Source of the DNA: Bacillota bacterium
GTDB taxonomy: Bacteria > Bacillota > Clostridia > Oscillospirales > Ruminococcaceae
Direction: 5' to 3'
Length of the DNA: 64,000 nucleotides
NCBI GenBank assembly: GCA_023421245.1
Contig: JAEZTV010000002.1
Span: forward strand, 46,212 to 110,211
Part shown: positions 41,283 through 49,802 of the stretch, in pieces
Position numbering within the stretch: position 1 is the stretch's first letter
Layout: the number at the start of each line of letters is the position of its first letter
Program-made: the position numbers and the translations under genes
Notes under the pieces: generated by a model
Seen by the model: the letters and a program-made list of their open reading frames with translations, nothing else
Told to the model about the DNA's origin: nothing
Database searches by the model: none

Positions 41283-42809
41283 TTATACCAGCATCAACCA
41301 CACGAAACTAATGCCGGCACACCCTGCAAGAAGAATGATGTCGTGCAGTTTGAATTTTCTGTGTACTGCATGCAGCAGCATAATCCCTGCCAACAATACT
41401 GTCAGCACCGGTATCCCCGTAAGCCCTTTCGCGGCCGTTATGTGCATGCTCTCGCACAGCATAGAGAGAGAGGTGGACAGCAGCATTCCGCAGATTACGG
41501 GCAAAATATACTGCTTTAGGCTGCGGATAAATAGCGATTCGCGGATGCTGTCAAAGGCGTGCAGCACCAACACTGCAATGCCGCTGCACACACCGGTTAC
41601 CCCGAATGCCGTAACGCCGGCAAGGGCAAACCCAGTCAGTAAACAGCCTTCCCGCGCTCCCAGCAAAAAGCCAATGCCCGACGCTATTTTGGCAAGTATC
41701 GGGCCGGGCAGAGCGTTGGCAACAGGTACAAGCCGAGTGTAGAACAGCTCTGCGCTGGTATAGCCACCCTGAACAAACACGCCGTCGGCCACCGATACAT
41801 ACGCCTCTCCGCCGCCAAACGAGGTGATGGTAGAAAGTGTAACGTCGCGTAAAAAGGAGGGCATTTCATTGACGGAAAGCGTAAAGAATACCGCACAGGC
41901 GGCGAGCAGTGGAATGAGCAGGAATAGGAATGCCGTAATGATTGGGCGGCGAAAGCCGGTTATCTGCAAGCGCTTTGCGGGCTTTCTTTGACGCAGTGCC
42001 AATAGTACAAGCACTGCGGCCATACCGGTAAACAGGATATTCCCTATCATGTGCAGTTCAAGCAATGTCCCGGTTTTTCCCATGCAAAAGCAATACAGCA
42101 GACTGCCAAGTGCAAAAAGGGTAAGCAAAGCTTTTGATTGAACGAGGCATACCGCAACAATCATGAAAAAAGTTACGAGCATTAGTGAGGTGGTTGAAAT
42201 ATCAAAGAGTGGCGTAACCAAAGGATATGTGCCGCCCAGAAGCTTAGTTAGATGTAAAAGCTCGCCACCGCCCGTCAGCGCAAATGAGATTCCGCACAGC
42301 ATTATATTCAGCGTACGGCTCGATCCTTTGCAGGTTTTTATGATATAGCCGCTTAGTAAAAAGACGATAAACACGGTGATGCCCACCGAGGCGTAGTTAA
42401 AATATCCGAGCGCCCGTTCTCCTATAGAAGTGAACAATGCCATGAATACTAACGTCATCAGAACACCGGGCAGCATGGTGCCGTATGCACCGAGCAGTGC
42501 GCCGGGGATGCCTGCCAGTTGGTATCCGCAGGTAGCGCCAAGCTTAATGGGCAAAGCGCCCGGCGTAATGTTTGCCACCACCGTATGCTTTAGGTAATCC
42601 TCGCGCGACATCCCCGTACGGGTTCCGACGATTTCGCGCTCGATTACGGGTATCAGAGCACTGCCGCCGCCAAACCCTATAACACCTACCTTGAGGAACG
42701 AGAGAAAGAGTTGTGTTGTAATGCGGGAACGCTTCTTGTTTATGACGGCAGCTGCCTTTTCCTGTGCGGAGAGCTTGGGTGTGGAAGGAAATTGTTTTAA
42801 AACTCCCAT
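41283..42809 (-). CDS. ChrA-type (chromate/oxyanion) transporter, two-domain
   Basis: 508 residues with ten to twelve membrane helices in two CHR halves. The first carries FLKVGVIGFGGGSALIPVIEREIV and the second TSFGGGEAYVSVADGVFVQGGY, both with the family FGGG signature. ChrA proteins export chromate, a sulfate analogue. Encoded within a sulfatase operon, the natural substrate here is more plausibly the sulfate released by desulfation or another organic anion. ATG 42809 lies inside the sulfatase end (13-base overlap), so translation is coupled. No chromate-resistance regulator is present. Confidence 0.87.
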   Translation of the reverse strand: MGVLKQFPSTPKLSAQEKAAAVINKKRSRITTQLFLSFLKVGVIGFGGGSALIPVIEREIVGTRTGMSREDYLKHTVVANITPGALPIKLGATCGYQLAGIPGALLGAYGTMLPGVLMTLVFMALFTSIGERALGYFNYASVGITVFIVFLLSGYIIKTCKGSSRTLNIMLCGISFALTGGGELLHLTKLLGGTYPLVTPLFDISTTSLMLVTFFMIVAVCLVQSKALLTLFALGSLLYCFCMGKTGTLLELHMIGNILFTGMAAVLVLLALRQRKPAKRLQITGFRRPIITAFLFLLIPLLAACAVFFTLSVNEMPSFLRDVTLSTITSFGGGEAYVSVADGVFVQGGYTSAELFYTRLVPVANALPGPILAKIASGIGFLLGAREGCLLTGFALAGVTAFGVTGVCSGIAVLVLHAFDSIRESLFIRSLKQYILPVICGMLLSTSLSMLCESMHITAAKGLTGIPVLTVLLAGIMLLHAVHRKFKLHDIILLAGCAGISFVWLMLV

Positions 42810-44221
42810 TTATCCGGCTGCACGCGCAGGTATTCAGTCCAAAAGCGCTTGCCCTCATCAGACTCCATATCATCCCATTGTACGGCATGCTCACGCAGTT
42901 TTTCCCGCAATGCGTGGATACGTGGCTGCATATCCTCGCGTCCGCTCAGATCATTCATCTCCCACGGATCCTCTGCAAGGTTAAATAGCTGGGTCTTTCT
43001 CAGATCTCCGCATTTGTATTCAATCAGTTTGTACTCGTAATCCTTTATGCTGCGTACCTTGTCGGCATATACCGCAAACAGCATATCGCGGGTGCGCACG
43101 CCGGCGTTGTCGATGGCAGGCTTAAAGCTTTTGCCTTCTACCGAGGAGGGAACATCGGTGCCGGTATAGTCGCACAGGGTGGGGAAGATATCCATTAGAT
43201 AGATGTAGCTGTCACGTTTCTCGTTTTTGGGGATAGACGGTCCGCTGATGATAAACGGCACACGGATGCTGTGATCGTATGCGCTCTGCTTGCCCAAAAG
43301 TCCGTGCTGGCCAACCGCAAGGCCGTTATCGGCGGAGAACAGGATGATGGTGTCGTCGTACATGCCACTGTCCTTGAGTGCTTGTATAATCCGGCCAACC
43401 GAGGCGTCCAAGTGGCTTATCATCGCGTAATAATCACGAATCTGCACCCTCACTTCGTGTTCATCGCGGGGGTAGCTCAGCAGCGCTTCATCGCGCACGC
43501 AGGATACGCCAAAATCAAACGGATGCTCCTTGTAAAAGTTCGGAGGCAGCGAGATTTTATCCAGATCGTACATCTCGCGGAACTCATCGGGCATGGTGCG
43601 GGGGTCGTGAGGTGCCATATATGCAACATACATATAAAACGGGTTTTCTTTATCCTTGTAGCTGCGGATATAGTCGCAGGCAGCATCGGCAAACAGGTCG
43701 GTGGAATGCACACCGAGATTGGAATGATCGCACCTGCGGGGTACCATCAGGTTGTCATAACCGGGATCCATAACATCGTTTACTACCTTGGGGTACTGTC
43801 CGGTGGGATCGTAATGATAAACCGGCACCTTCCAGTGGTCGTACATGCCGCCGAAAAAGATCTCTGCGCCGTCATTGAAGCTGCGGGCATACGACTGGTA
43901 ACAGTTATGCCATTTGCCGGTACCAAAGGTGTTATAGCCGCTGTTTTTCAGGCATTCACCAAGGCAGGTGTGCTCCTCGGGAATGGTTGCGCCAAGGTCT
44001 TGCAGGTGAAACAGGGAACGTCCGGAGTTGACCATTGCGCGGCTGGGTTGACATACTGCTGCGAATGAGCCGCCGGGAATATGAGCATTTGTAAAGCAGG
44101 TGCCGTTTGCAGCAAGTTCATCTAAATAAGGGGTGATAATCTCGGGGTTGCCTACCGCATGGATGGTATCATACCGCATGTCGTCGGCAAACAAGAAAAG
44201 TATGTTCGGTCTTTTGCTCAT
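42797..44221 (-). CDS. Cytoplasmic Cys-type sulfatase
   Basis: 474 residues of the alkaline-phosphatase-like sulfatase family. Metal-binding Asp residues sit in LFLFADDMRYD (~13-14). The formylglycine motif is CQPSRAMVNSGR (Cys57), the Cys form that an anaerobic radical-SAM maturase converts. FSADNGLAVGQHGLLGK gives the distal metal and sulfate-binding Asp, Asn, His and Lys. There is no signal peptide, so it hydrolyses a sulfate ester inside the cell after import. The maturase is encoded four genes upstream of the ATPases. The family resemblance is to the broad choline/sugar sulfatase group; the substrate is open. A good ribosome binding site (AGAAAGGATATC) precedes ATG 44221. Confidence 0.93.
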   Translation of the reverse strand: MSKRPNILFLFADDMRYDTIHAVGNPEIITPYLDELAANGTCFTNAHIPGGSFAAVCQPSRAMVNSGRSLFHLQDLGATIPEEHTCLGECLKNSGYNTFGTGKWHNCYQSYARSFNDGAEIFFGGMYDHWKVPVYHYDPTGQYPKVVNDVMDPGYDNLMVPRRCDHSNLGVHSTDLFADAACDYIRSYKDKENPFYMYVAYMAPHDPRTMPDEFREMYDLDKISLPPNFYKEHPFDFGVSCVRDEALLSYPRDEHEVRVQIRDYYAMISHLDASVGRIIQALKDSGMYDDTIILFSADNGLAVGQHGLLGKQSAYDHSIRVPFIISGPSIPKNEKRDSYIYLMDIFPTLCDYTGTDVPSSVEGKSFKPAIDNAGVRTRDMLFAVYADKVRSIKDYEYKLIEYKCGDLRKTQLFNLAEDPWEMNDLSGREDMQPRIHALREKLREHAVQWDDMESDEGKRFWTEYLRVQPDKWEF

Positions 44222-44249
44222 AGCGATATCCTTTCTTTTTATAAACTGC

Positions 44250-44990
44250 TTACCACCATTTAATCAGATCGGTAACCTGATTTCTCAGGTCAACAAACTC
44301 GGGGTCCGATACCTTTCTGGGGCGGGGCAGATGGTTGTCGATCGATTGCTTAATCTTTGTGGGTTTATTGGTCAATACCAGCACTCTGTCGCTGAGGTAG
44401 ATCGCTTCCTCAATGTTATGCGTGATAAAAATAACGGTGGTGCCGGTCTTCTTCCATAGGTTGATCAGCTCGTCTTCGAGGTGATACTTTAGCTGCAGGT
44501 CGAGTTGGCCATACGGCTCGTCCATCAGCAGCAGCTCGGGTTCAACTGCAAATGCGCGGGCAATTACCACGCGCTGCAGCATACTGGCCGAAAGCTGGCG
44601 GGGATAATAATTCCGGAACTTAACAAGGCCTACAATCTCCATTACGCTTTCTACGCGCTCTGCCATCAAAGCGGGGTCGGCATGCTTAATCTTCAGGCCA
44701 TACTGTATGTTCTGCTCGACGGTAAGCCACTCCATGGTGGAATACTCCTGAAAAATATACGCAATATTATGCTTTTTTAAATCAATGGACTCTCCATCGA
44801 TGGTGATGCTGCCTGAGTTGATATCATACAGCTTGGTCAGGCTGTTTAAAAAGGTTGTTTTTCCACAGCCGGTGGGGCCGACAATACATAGGAATTCGCC
44901 CTTTTTTACATCAAACGACACATCATCAAGCACCAGCAGGTCTCCAAAGCTTTTGGTAAGATTGCGGACACTGACTTTTACGTCCGACAT
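44250..44990 (-). CDS. TauB/SsuB-type ABC ATPase with degenerate signature motif
   Basis: 246 residues. Walker A GPTGCGKTTF (~41-50), Q-loop FQEYSTMEWL, Walker B LLLMDEPYGQLD and switch His in VIFITHNIEEA are intact, but the ABC signature reads LSASMLQR where LSGGMxQR is expected. AAGGAGG 8 bases before ATG 44990 sets the start. It is the second of two different ATPases in the operon. In a heterodimer its defective signature would face the Walker A of the partner encoded upstream, whose switch His is also lost, leaving one canonical and one degenerate ATP site. Confidence 0.92.
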   Translation of the reverse strand: MSDVKVSVRNLTKSFGDLLVLDDVSFDVKKGEFLCIVGPTGCGKTTFLNSLTKLYDINSGSITIDGESIDLKKHNIAYIFQEYSTMEWLTVEQNIQYGLKIKHADPALMAERVESVMEIVGLVKFRNYYPRQLSASMLQRVVIARAFAVEPELLLMDEPYGQLDLQLKYHLEDELINLWKKTGTTVIFITHNIEEAIYLSDRVLVLTNKPTKIKQSIDNHLPRPRKVSDPEFVDLRNQVTDLIKWW

Positions 44991-45006
44991 TGATTGGTCC
45001 TCCTTT

Positions 45007-45771
45007 TTATAACGTGTCGTCCATATCATTTGTAAGCTGTTCCCTCAAGGCAAGGAATTCGGGGGAAACATAGCTTCTGGGACGAGGAATGTCAACAATA
45101 TATTCCTTGTGCACCGAGGTGGGGCAGTTGTGCAGCAGAATAATACGGTCTGCAAGGTAGATTGCCTCCTCGGCATTATTGGTAACAAACAATACTGTGC
45201 GTTTTTCGGTGTTACTAATGCGCTCAAGCTCCTCTTCCATCAGATAGCGGGTCTGCGCATCCAGATGACCGAACGGTTCGTCCATGCAGATAATTTCAGG
45301 TTCATTGCAGTAGGCGCGCGCAATTCCCACACGCTGCTGCATTCCGCCGGAAAGCTTAACGGGGAAATGATTCTCAAATCCGGTTAACCCCACAAGGTCA
45401 ATGTAGTGCTGCGCCCGTTCTCTGCGTTCTTTTTTGGGAATACCCCTTACGCTGGGGCCGTATTCAACATTTTTCATTACGTTGTACCACATAAACAGGT
45501 TTGTGGTCTGATACACCATGCCGCGCTTGGGTGAAGGTCCAACGACCTTTTCGCCATTAACCAAAATCTCACCTTTGCTGGTCGTTTCCAATCCGGTAAC
45601 AAGATTTAGAATTGTAGATTTACCGCATTGGCCAGGTCCGAACAATACGACAAACTCATTTTCATAAACATTAAAATGTAGATCATCCACCACCAGATGG
45701 TCACCGGCCAAGCTATAGAATGTTTTGCTGACGTGATTGCACTCTATTACAATCTTTCTATCATCCGTCAT
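45007..45771 (-). CDS. TauB/SsuB-type ABC ATPase lacking the switch histidine
   Basis: 254 residues. Walker A is GPGQCGKSTI, Q-loop YQTTNLFMWY, signature LSGGMQQRVGIARA and Walker B IICMDEPFGHLD, all present. The H-loop reads VTNNAEEAIYL where VTHDxxEA is expected, so the switch His is Asn (codon AAT in the DNA). ATG 45771 overlaps the stop of the upstream permease gene (ATGA) and has GGAGGG upstream; the longer frame to 45795 is rejected. It pairs with the ATPase encoded 16 bases downstream. Confidence 0.92.
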   Translation of the reverse strand: MTDDRKIVIECNHVSKTFYSLAGDHLVVDDLHFNVYENEFVVLFGPGQCGKSTILNLVTGLETTSKGEILVNGEKVVGPSPKRGMVYQTTNLFMWYNVMKNVEYGPSVRGIPKKERRERAQHYIDLVGLTGFENHFPVKLSGGMQQRVGIARAYCNEPEIICMDEPFGHLDAQTRYLMEEELERISNTEKRTVLFVTNNAEEAIYLADRIILLHNCPTSVHKEYIVDIPRPRSYVSPEFLALREQLTNDMDDTL

Positions 45772-46559
45772 GAGCCTCTTACCCTCCATCTGCACAGGAT
45801 TTTCTCAAGCCAGCGCATTACCGATGCAAGCACTAGTCCGGTAACCGCAATGGCAATGATGCCAACAAATATCTGGGTCATGTCTCCGCTTTCTTGTCCT
45901 GCGGTTATAATCCAGCCAATGCCTTCTCTTGCAGACACCATCTCGGCGGCTAGAACTGCCATCCAGCAGGTGGAAAGACCTACCTGCATGCCGGAAAAGA
46001 TATACGGTACGCAGGAGGGGATAACAACACGAAAGAATGTCTGAAGACTATTTCCTCCCAGCATATACGAAACACCCATCATATCCTCGTTGACCTGATG
46101 TGCACCCGCATAGGTGTTTACCACAATGTTTACAAATCCGCCCATAAAGATAATGAAGATCTTCGCGGTTTCGCCGATGCCAAACCATACAATGGCAAGC
46201 GGGATCCATGCAACGCCGGGGATGGGCCGAACAAGCTCAAACAAAGGGCGAATCCAAGCCTCGATCAGCTTAAAGCGCCCCATGGCAATGCCGACGATAA
46301 CGCCGGAAACAACCGATAAGCCAAAGCCGATTAGTACGCGCTGCAAGCTGAACAGCAGATGGCCTGGCAGGGTGTGGTATTTGCCGATGGGGTTTGCCAA
46401 TGTGTGTATAAACCGTTCCAGAACCTCAAGCGGTCGTGGCAGAAGCAGACCGACATCGGTATAGGTAACGCCTGCTGTCCACAGAACCAGAATGGCCGCA
46501 AAGCCGATGAGCGGAAAGCCAATGTTGCCAATGGTATTTTGCAGTGACTGCTTTTTCAT
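45768..46559 (-). CDS. TauC/SsuC-type ABC permease (second of two)
   Basis: 263 residues, six membrane helices. The EAA-type loop is EDMMGVSYMLGGNSLQTFFRVVIPSCVPYIFSGMQ, and the characteristic RPIPGVAWIPLAIVWFGIGETAKIF marks the sulfonate/nitrate/taurine permease branch. It overlaps its neighbour on each side by four bases. A second, clearly different permease is encoded just upstream, so the membrane part is probably a heterodimer, unlike most members of this group, which use one permease as a homodimer. Confidence 0.92.
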   Translation of the reverse strand: MKKQSLQNTIGNIGFPLIGFAAILVLWTAGVTYTDVGLLLPRPLEVLERFIHTLANPIGKYHTLPGHLLFSLQRVLIGFGLSVVSGVIVGIAMGRFKLIEAWIRPLFELVRPIPGVAWIPLAIVWFGIGETAKIFIIFMGGFVNIVVNTYAGAHQVNEDMMGVSYMLGGNSLQTFFRVVIPSCVPYIFSGMQVGLSTCWMAVLAAEMVSAREGIGWIITAGQESGDMTQIFVGIIAIAVTGLVLASVMRWLEKILCRWRVRGS

Positions 46560-47347
46560 TTGTCAACACCTCCGCGAACGAACATCTTTTCAACAAAATC
46601 AAATATTATCGAGATTGCCGCACCAATTAAGCCTAAACAGAGAATGCCGACGATAATCAGATCGGAGCGAAGAAGGGAGCGTCCAATGGAGATTAAATAT
46701 CCAAGACCGCGGGTTGAGGCCAGCAGTTCTGCAGCAACCAGTGCCATCCACGACGACCCCATAGCGACCCGAAGCCCTGCAAAAATCATGGGCAGTGCGG
46801 AGGGTAGCGCAACGGTAAAAAGCTGCTGCCGGTTGGTAGCACCGAAGGTTTGTCCAACCCACAGATGAATCTGATTGGTTTGTTTGATGCCGGAATAGGA
46901 GTTGACAATGCAGGGAATAACGGTGGAAAAAAAGATAACGCAGGCCTTTGCCTGAAGGGATATGCCAAAGATAACAATCATAACGGGAATCAGCGCAATG
47001 GGGGGGATGGGTTTGACGAAGTCGAAGATAGGACGAACCATCTTGTCGACCCAACGGAACCATCCCATAGCAATGCCTAACGGAACACCAATTGCAACCC
47101 CTAAAAAATAGCCAAGCGACGATACTTTCAGGCTTTCCCAAAAGTGCTGCAGCAGCGTGCTGCCATCGGGTGCCTTCGTATACAGCTTTTGATAAAAGGT
47201 GGTGAACACCTTTACCGGGCTTGGTAGGGAATAGGATGGTGCAAGCTCCAGAACAGCGGTAGCAAGGTACCATATTCCCAAAAATGCAAGGATTGAAAAG
47301 ACAGAAATAATCTTATATTTCGTTCTTCTTTTTTTTGCAGTATTCAT
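46556..47347 (-). CDS. TauC/SsuC-type ABC permease (first of two)
   Basis: 263 residues, six membrane helices, with FVKPIPPIALIPVMIVIFGISLQAKACVIFF and the EAA-like loop GQTFGATNRQQLFTVALPSALPMIFAGLRVAMG. It belongs to the same family as the following permease but diverges along the whole length. ATG 47347 is chosen because GGAAGGATGG precedes it; the ten extra upstream codons are not conserved. It follows the binding protein after a hairpin. Confidence 0.92.
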   Translation of the reverse strand: MNTAKKRRTKYKIISVFSILAFLGIWYLATAVLELAPSYSLPSPVKVFTTFYQKLYTKAPDGSTLLQHFWESLKVSSLGYFLGVAIGVPLGIAMGWFRWVDKMVRPIFDFVKPIPPIALIPVMIVIFGISLQAKACVIFFSTVIPCIVNSYSGIKQTNQIHLWVGQTFGATNRQQLFTVALPSALPMIFAGLRVAMGSSWMALVAAELLASTRGLGYLISIGRSLLRSDLIIVGILCLGLIGAAISIIFDFVEKMFVRGGVDK

Positions 47348-47367
47348 ATGCCATCCTTCCTTGTTAT

Positions 47368-47399
47368 ATGAGGGCACACCATAGCTTGGGTGCCCTCAT
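47368..47399 (-). terminator. Hairpin after the binding-protein gene
   Basis: ATGAGGGCA / TGCCCTCAT stem, read on the minus strand, 29 bases after the binding-protein stop. No long T tract follows. It likely makes the binding protein more abundant than the membrane parts, as in the sugar locus at 24522-24560. Confidence 0.6.
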
Positions 47400-47427
47400 T
47401 AACTACTTGTGAAAGCGAGGTAAGTAA

Positions 47428-48498
47428 TTAAGAGATACGAGCAAGCGCCTCAGTGTAAATATCAGTAGCAACGTTTGCTTTCACAACATCCAAACGGGAG
47501 GATTCAATCAGTTCACGCGATGCAAACCAGCCTGCATAGGAAGCAGCGAAATCGCCAAGCGTAATCTCTTTTGCCTGTGCAGTGGTGATGAAGGGTTTGC
47601 CGGTAAGCTCTGCGTTTACATCTTCCTCACTTACGGTTTTACCATGCTCGGTGTACCAATCGGTAACAACCTGCTTTGCAAGTGCGGGGTCGGCAGCAAG
47701 CTTGTCGTTGGCGCGATACAGCCACTCAACAAAGGTAACAATGTCGTCATAGCGGTTGTCGTACGCATCCTTGGTGCAAACGGTGGCCTCGTACAGGCTG
47801 CCGCCCACCGCATCAAGGGTTGCAATGATAGTGGAGTTCATCTCATCCATGTTATAGTAGCAGTAGGGGGCAGTCATAACGCACAGGTCGCCTTCGCCTG
47901 CTACCCAGCTTGAATAGATGTTGGCGATTTCAAGGTTTACAATGTTGCACTCCTCAGGACTTACACCCAACGACTCAAGCCACAGATTCAAGGTGTAGTG
48001 ACCGGTTGTGCCATAGGCGGTCAAGATGGTTTTGCCGCGAACTTCATCGGCTGTTTTAGAAGAATTACCCATTGCATCAATAATGGCATCGCCTTGTCTT
48101 GCCAGTACATAGTTGCCGTCGGTGCCGTCAATCTGATGAGCAATAAGCTTACAGTCGTAATTAGCAAGTGCATATACAAATGCGCCGCCGGTAACTGCGA
48201 CATCCCATTCACCCATAGCCTCGTTAATGGTTGCGCCGCTGCTGAATACCTGCAGTTCAATGGGCAGACCCTCGGCCTCGGGCCAGCCTTCGGCTTCAAT
48301 CAAACCAACTAGCGAGCTGCAATAGAAGGATTGAACCGCAACCTTAAGGGGTTTTTTGTTCGTTACGGGAGCATCACTGTTTGCAGGAGTATCACTGGAT
48401 GCCGGCGCGGGTGTCGGTGCACTTGCGGTTGCACAGCCTGCCATCAGAGTGATGAGCATCAATGCTGCGAGCAGAAGGGATACAATTTTCTTAGTCAT
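47428..48498 (-). CDS. ABC substrate-binding lipoprotein (NMT1/TauA-like), first copy
   Basis: 356 residues. A lipobox LMAGC (Cys22) is followed by a Pro/Ser/Ala linker. The NMT1/SsuA-like fold has LKVAVQSFYCSSLVGLIEAEGW, EWDVAVTGGAFVYALANYDCKLI, GKTILTAYGTTGHYTLNLWLESLG and ATVCTKDAYDNRYDDI. It binds the imported molecule outside the membrane. A close paralogue is encoded upstream of the maturase, so two related ligands or two affinities may be served. AAGGAGG before ATG 48498. Its leader carries two inverted repeats. Confidence 0.92.
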   Translation of the reverse strand: MTKKIVSLLLAALMLITLMAGCATASAPTPAPASSDTPANSDAPVTNKKPLKVAVQSFYCSSLVGLIEAEGWPEAEGLPIELQVFSSGATINEAMGEWDVAVTGGAFVYALANYDCKLIAHQIDGTDGNYVLARQGDAIIDAMGNSSKTADEVRGKTILTAYGTTGHYTLNLWLESLGVSPEECNIVNLEIANIYSSWVAGEGDLCVMTAPYCYYNMDEMNSTIIATLDAVGGSLYEATVCTKDAYDNRYDDIVTFVEWLYRANDKLAADPALAKQVVTDWYTEHGKTVSEEDVNAELTGKPFITTAQAKEITLGDFAASYAGWFASRELIESSRLDVVKANVATDIYTEALARIS

Positions 48499-48520
48499 CT
48501 TTCTTCCTCCTTAAATCTGG

Positions 48521-48541
48521 GATACCGCTTAAGACGGTATC
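48521..48541 (-). promoter_or_regulatory. Inverted repeat in the leader of the binding-protein gene
   Basis: GATACCG-CTTAAGA-CGGTATC, a perfect 7+7 dyad in the 5' leader, about 20 bases upstream of the start codon. A TATAAT (48556-48551, minus strand) sits just upstream of it, so this is either an operator downstream of an internal promoter or an mRNA hairpin controlling translation. Confidence 0.5.
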
Positions 48542-48579
48542 GAAGTAACCCTATTATAGGCAGGCAAACGAGATAAAAA

Positions 48580-48626
48580 AATAAACACATCAGGATGTGA
48601 AGCTTCACATTTTTGATGTGTTTATT
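48580..48626 (-). terminator. Large hairpin between maturase and binding-protein genes
   Basis: Outer arms AATAAACACATCA and TGATGTGTTTATT enclose a perfect inner palindrome ATGTGAAGCTTCACAT (48595-48610). Read after the maturase stop on the minus strand it is followed by a run of Ts, so it could terminate the two upstream genes. Its position just ahead of the internal -10 box also makes it a candidate activator site. Confidence 0.6.
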
Positions 48627-48686
48627 GCATGTTAAACAATTTTTTTAATCTATACTAAAATATTTTGACTATTACCTCAACAAACT

Positions 48687-49796
48687 CTACCTGCGTCGCG
48701 TGGCGCTCATCCGCTGCAGTTTCGGTAAGGCATGTTCAAAGAAGACCTGATACGCCTCACAATAGTAATTTTGCATCCCACCATCTTGCTGTATCCGGTC
48801 ACGGTAGCAGCCGTTTCGGCACAGGGGAAAATATCGGCACTGTTTGCACTTGCTCGGGATATCTACCGAGCGGGTAATGAATGCCTCCCATTTCGGCGAG
48901 TTCAGCAGTGAGTCAAAGTCATCCTGCATGATATTGCCGAGCCTCCATTCATCCAGCACATAAAAGTCACAAGGGTATACCCCGCCGTCCGCTTCAATCA
49001 CAAGCTGCGGCACGCATCTGCCGTACATACTGCAGATTTCGGGCTGCATACCCTGAAGCATGTTCCACACGTTATCGAAAAAGCGAATGCTGATGTAGCG
49101 GTTTTGCAGTATGCCTTCGTACCAACAGTCAAACGCACGGCATAAGAACTCTCCGTACCGCAGGGTACTCATCGCGTGCTTGGATTGTCCGCGTTCATTG
49201 CGCAGCGGGTCAATGCACGGTATAAACTGCACGAAGCGAAACCCGTGTTTTTGATAAAATGCAAACAGTCGGTCTGCGGCCCTTGCGCTGTACTGCGTGA
49301 TAACAGACAGTATGTTATATTCCACACCATACTTTTCAAGCAGGGCAATGCTTTTCATAATTCGGTTAAAGGTGCCCTTTCGGTTTGCGTCTTTACGGTT
49401 TAAGTTATGTATATGGGCATCCCCGTCAAGCGATACCCCCACCAGAAAATTGTGCTTTTTGAAAAACTTCACCCACTGCTCATCAATCGTATACCCGTTT
49501 GTCTGAATGCAGTTTGTAACCCTACAGCCCTTGGTGTTGTATTGCTGCTCAAACTTCATCAACCGCTCATAAAACGGAAGGCCGCATAGGGTTGGCTCTC
49601 CGCCCTGAAACGCAAAGTTGCAGTTCTCATCCACAAAACCAAATGACTCTTGTATGATTTTTTCAAGTGTTTGCTCTGACATCATGCCATAACAAGCGGT
49701 ATCGCGGTTTGCGGCAACATCGTTGTAAAAGCAATAATCGCAGCGCATGTTACAAAGCGACGAGGCCGGTTTAATCATTATATTCATTGCCTTCAT
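48687..49796 (-). CDS. Anaerobic sulfatase-maturating enzyme (radical SAM)
   Basis: 369 residues. The radical-SAM cluster motif CNMRCDYC (Cys15, Cys19, Cys22) opens the protein, followed by FQGGEPTLCGL and the QTNGYTID strand. The C-terminal SPASM domain has the Cys pattern CSMYGRCVP, VYPCDF and CKQCRYFPLCRNGC for two auxiliary [4Fe-4S] clusters. It oxidises the active-site Cys of a sulfatase to formylglycine without oxygen. Its obvious client is the CxPSR sulfatase in the same locus. GGGAGC in the end of the preceding gene is its ribosome binding site; the gap is six bases. Confidence 0.93.
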   Translation of the reverse strand: MKAMNIMIKPASSLCNMRCDYCFYNDVAANRDTACYGMMSEQTLEKIIQESFGFVDENCNFAFQGGEPTLCGLPFYERLMKFEQQYNTKGCRVTNCIQTNGYTIDEQWVKFFKKHNFLVGVSLDGDAHIHNLNRKDANRKGTFNRIMKSIALLEKYGVEYNILSVITQYSARAADRLFAFYQKHGFRFVQFIPCIDPLRNERGQSKHAMSTLRYGEFLCRAFDCWYEGILQNRYISIRFFDNVWNMLQGMQPEICSMYGRCVPQLVIEADGGVYPCDFYVLDEWRLGNIMQDDFDSLLNSPKWEAFITRSVDIPSKCKQCRYFPLCRNGCYRDRIQQDGGMQNYYCEAYQVFFEHALPKLQRMSATRRR

Positions 49797-49802
49797 CTTA
49801 AA

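Noticed and set aside
41283..42809. Chromate resistance determinant
   Set aside because: Only the family resemblance supports it; the operon context points to another oxyanion.
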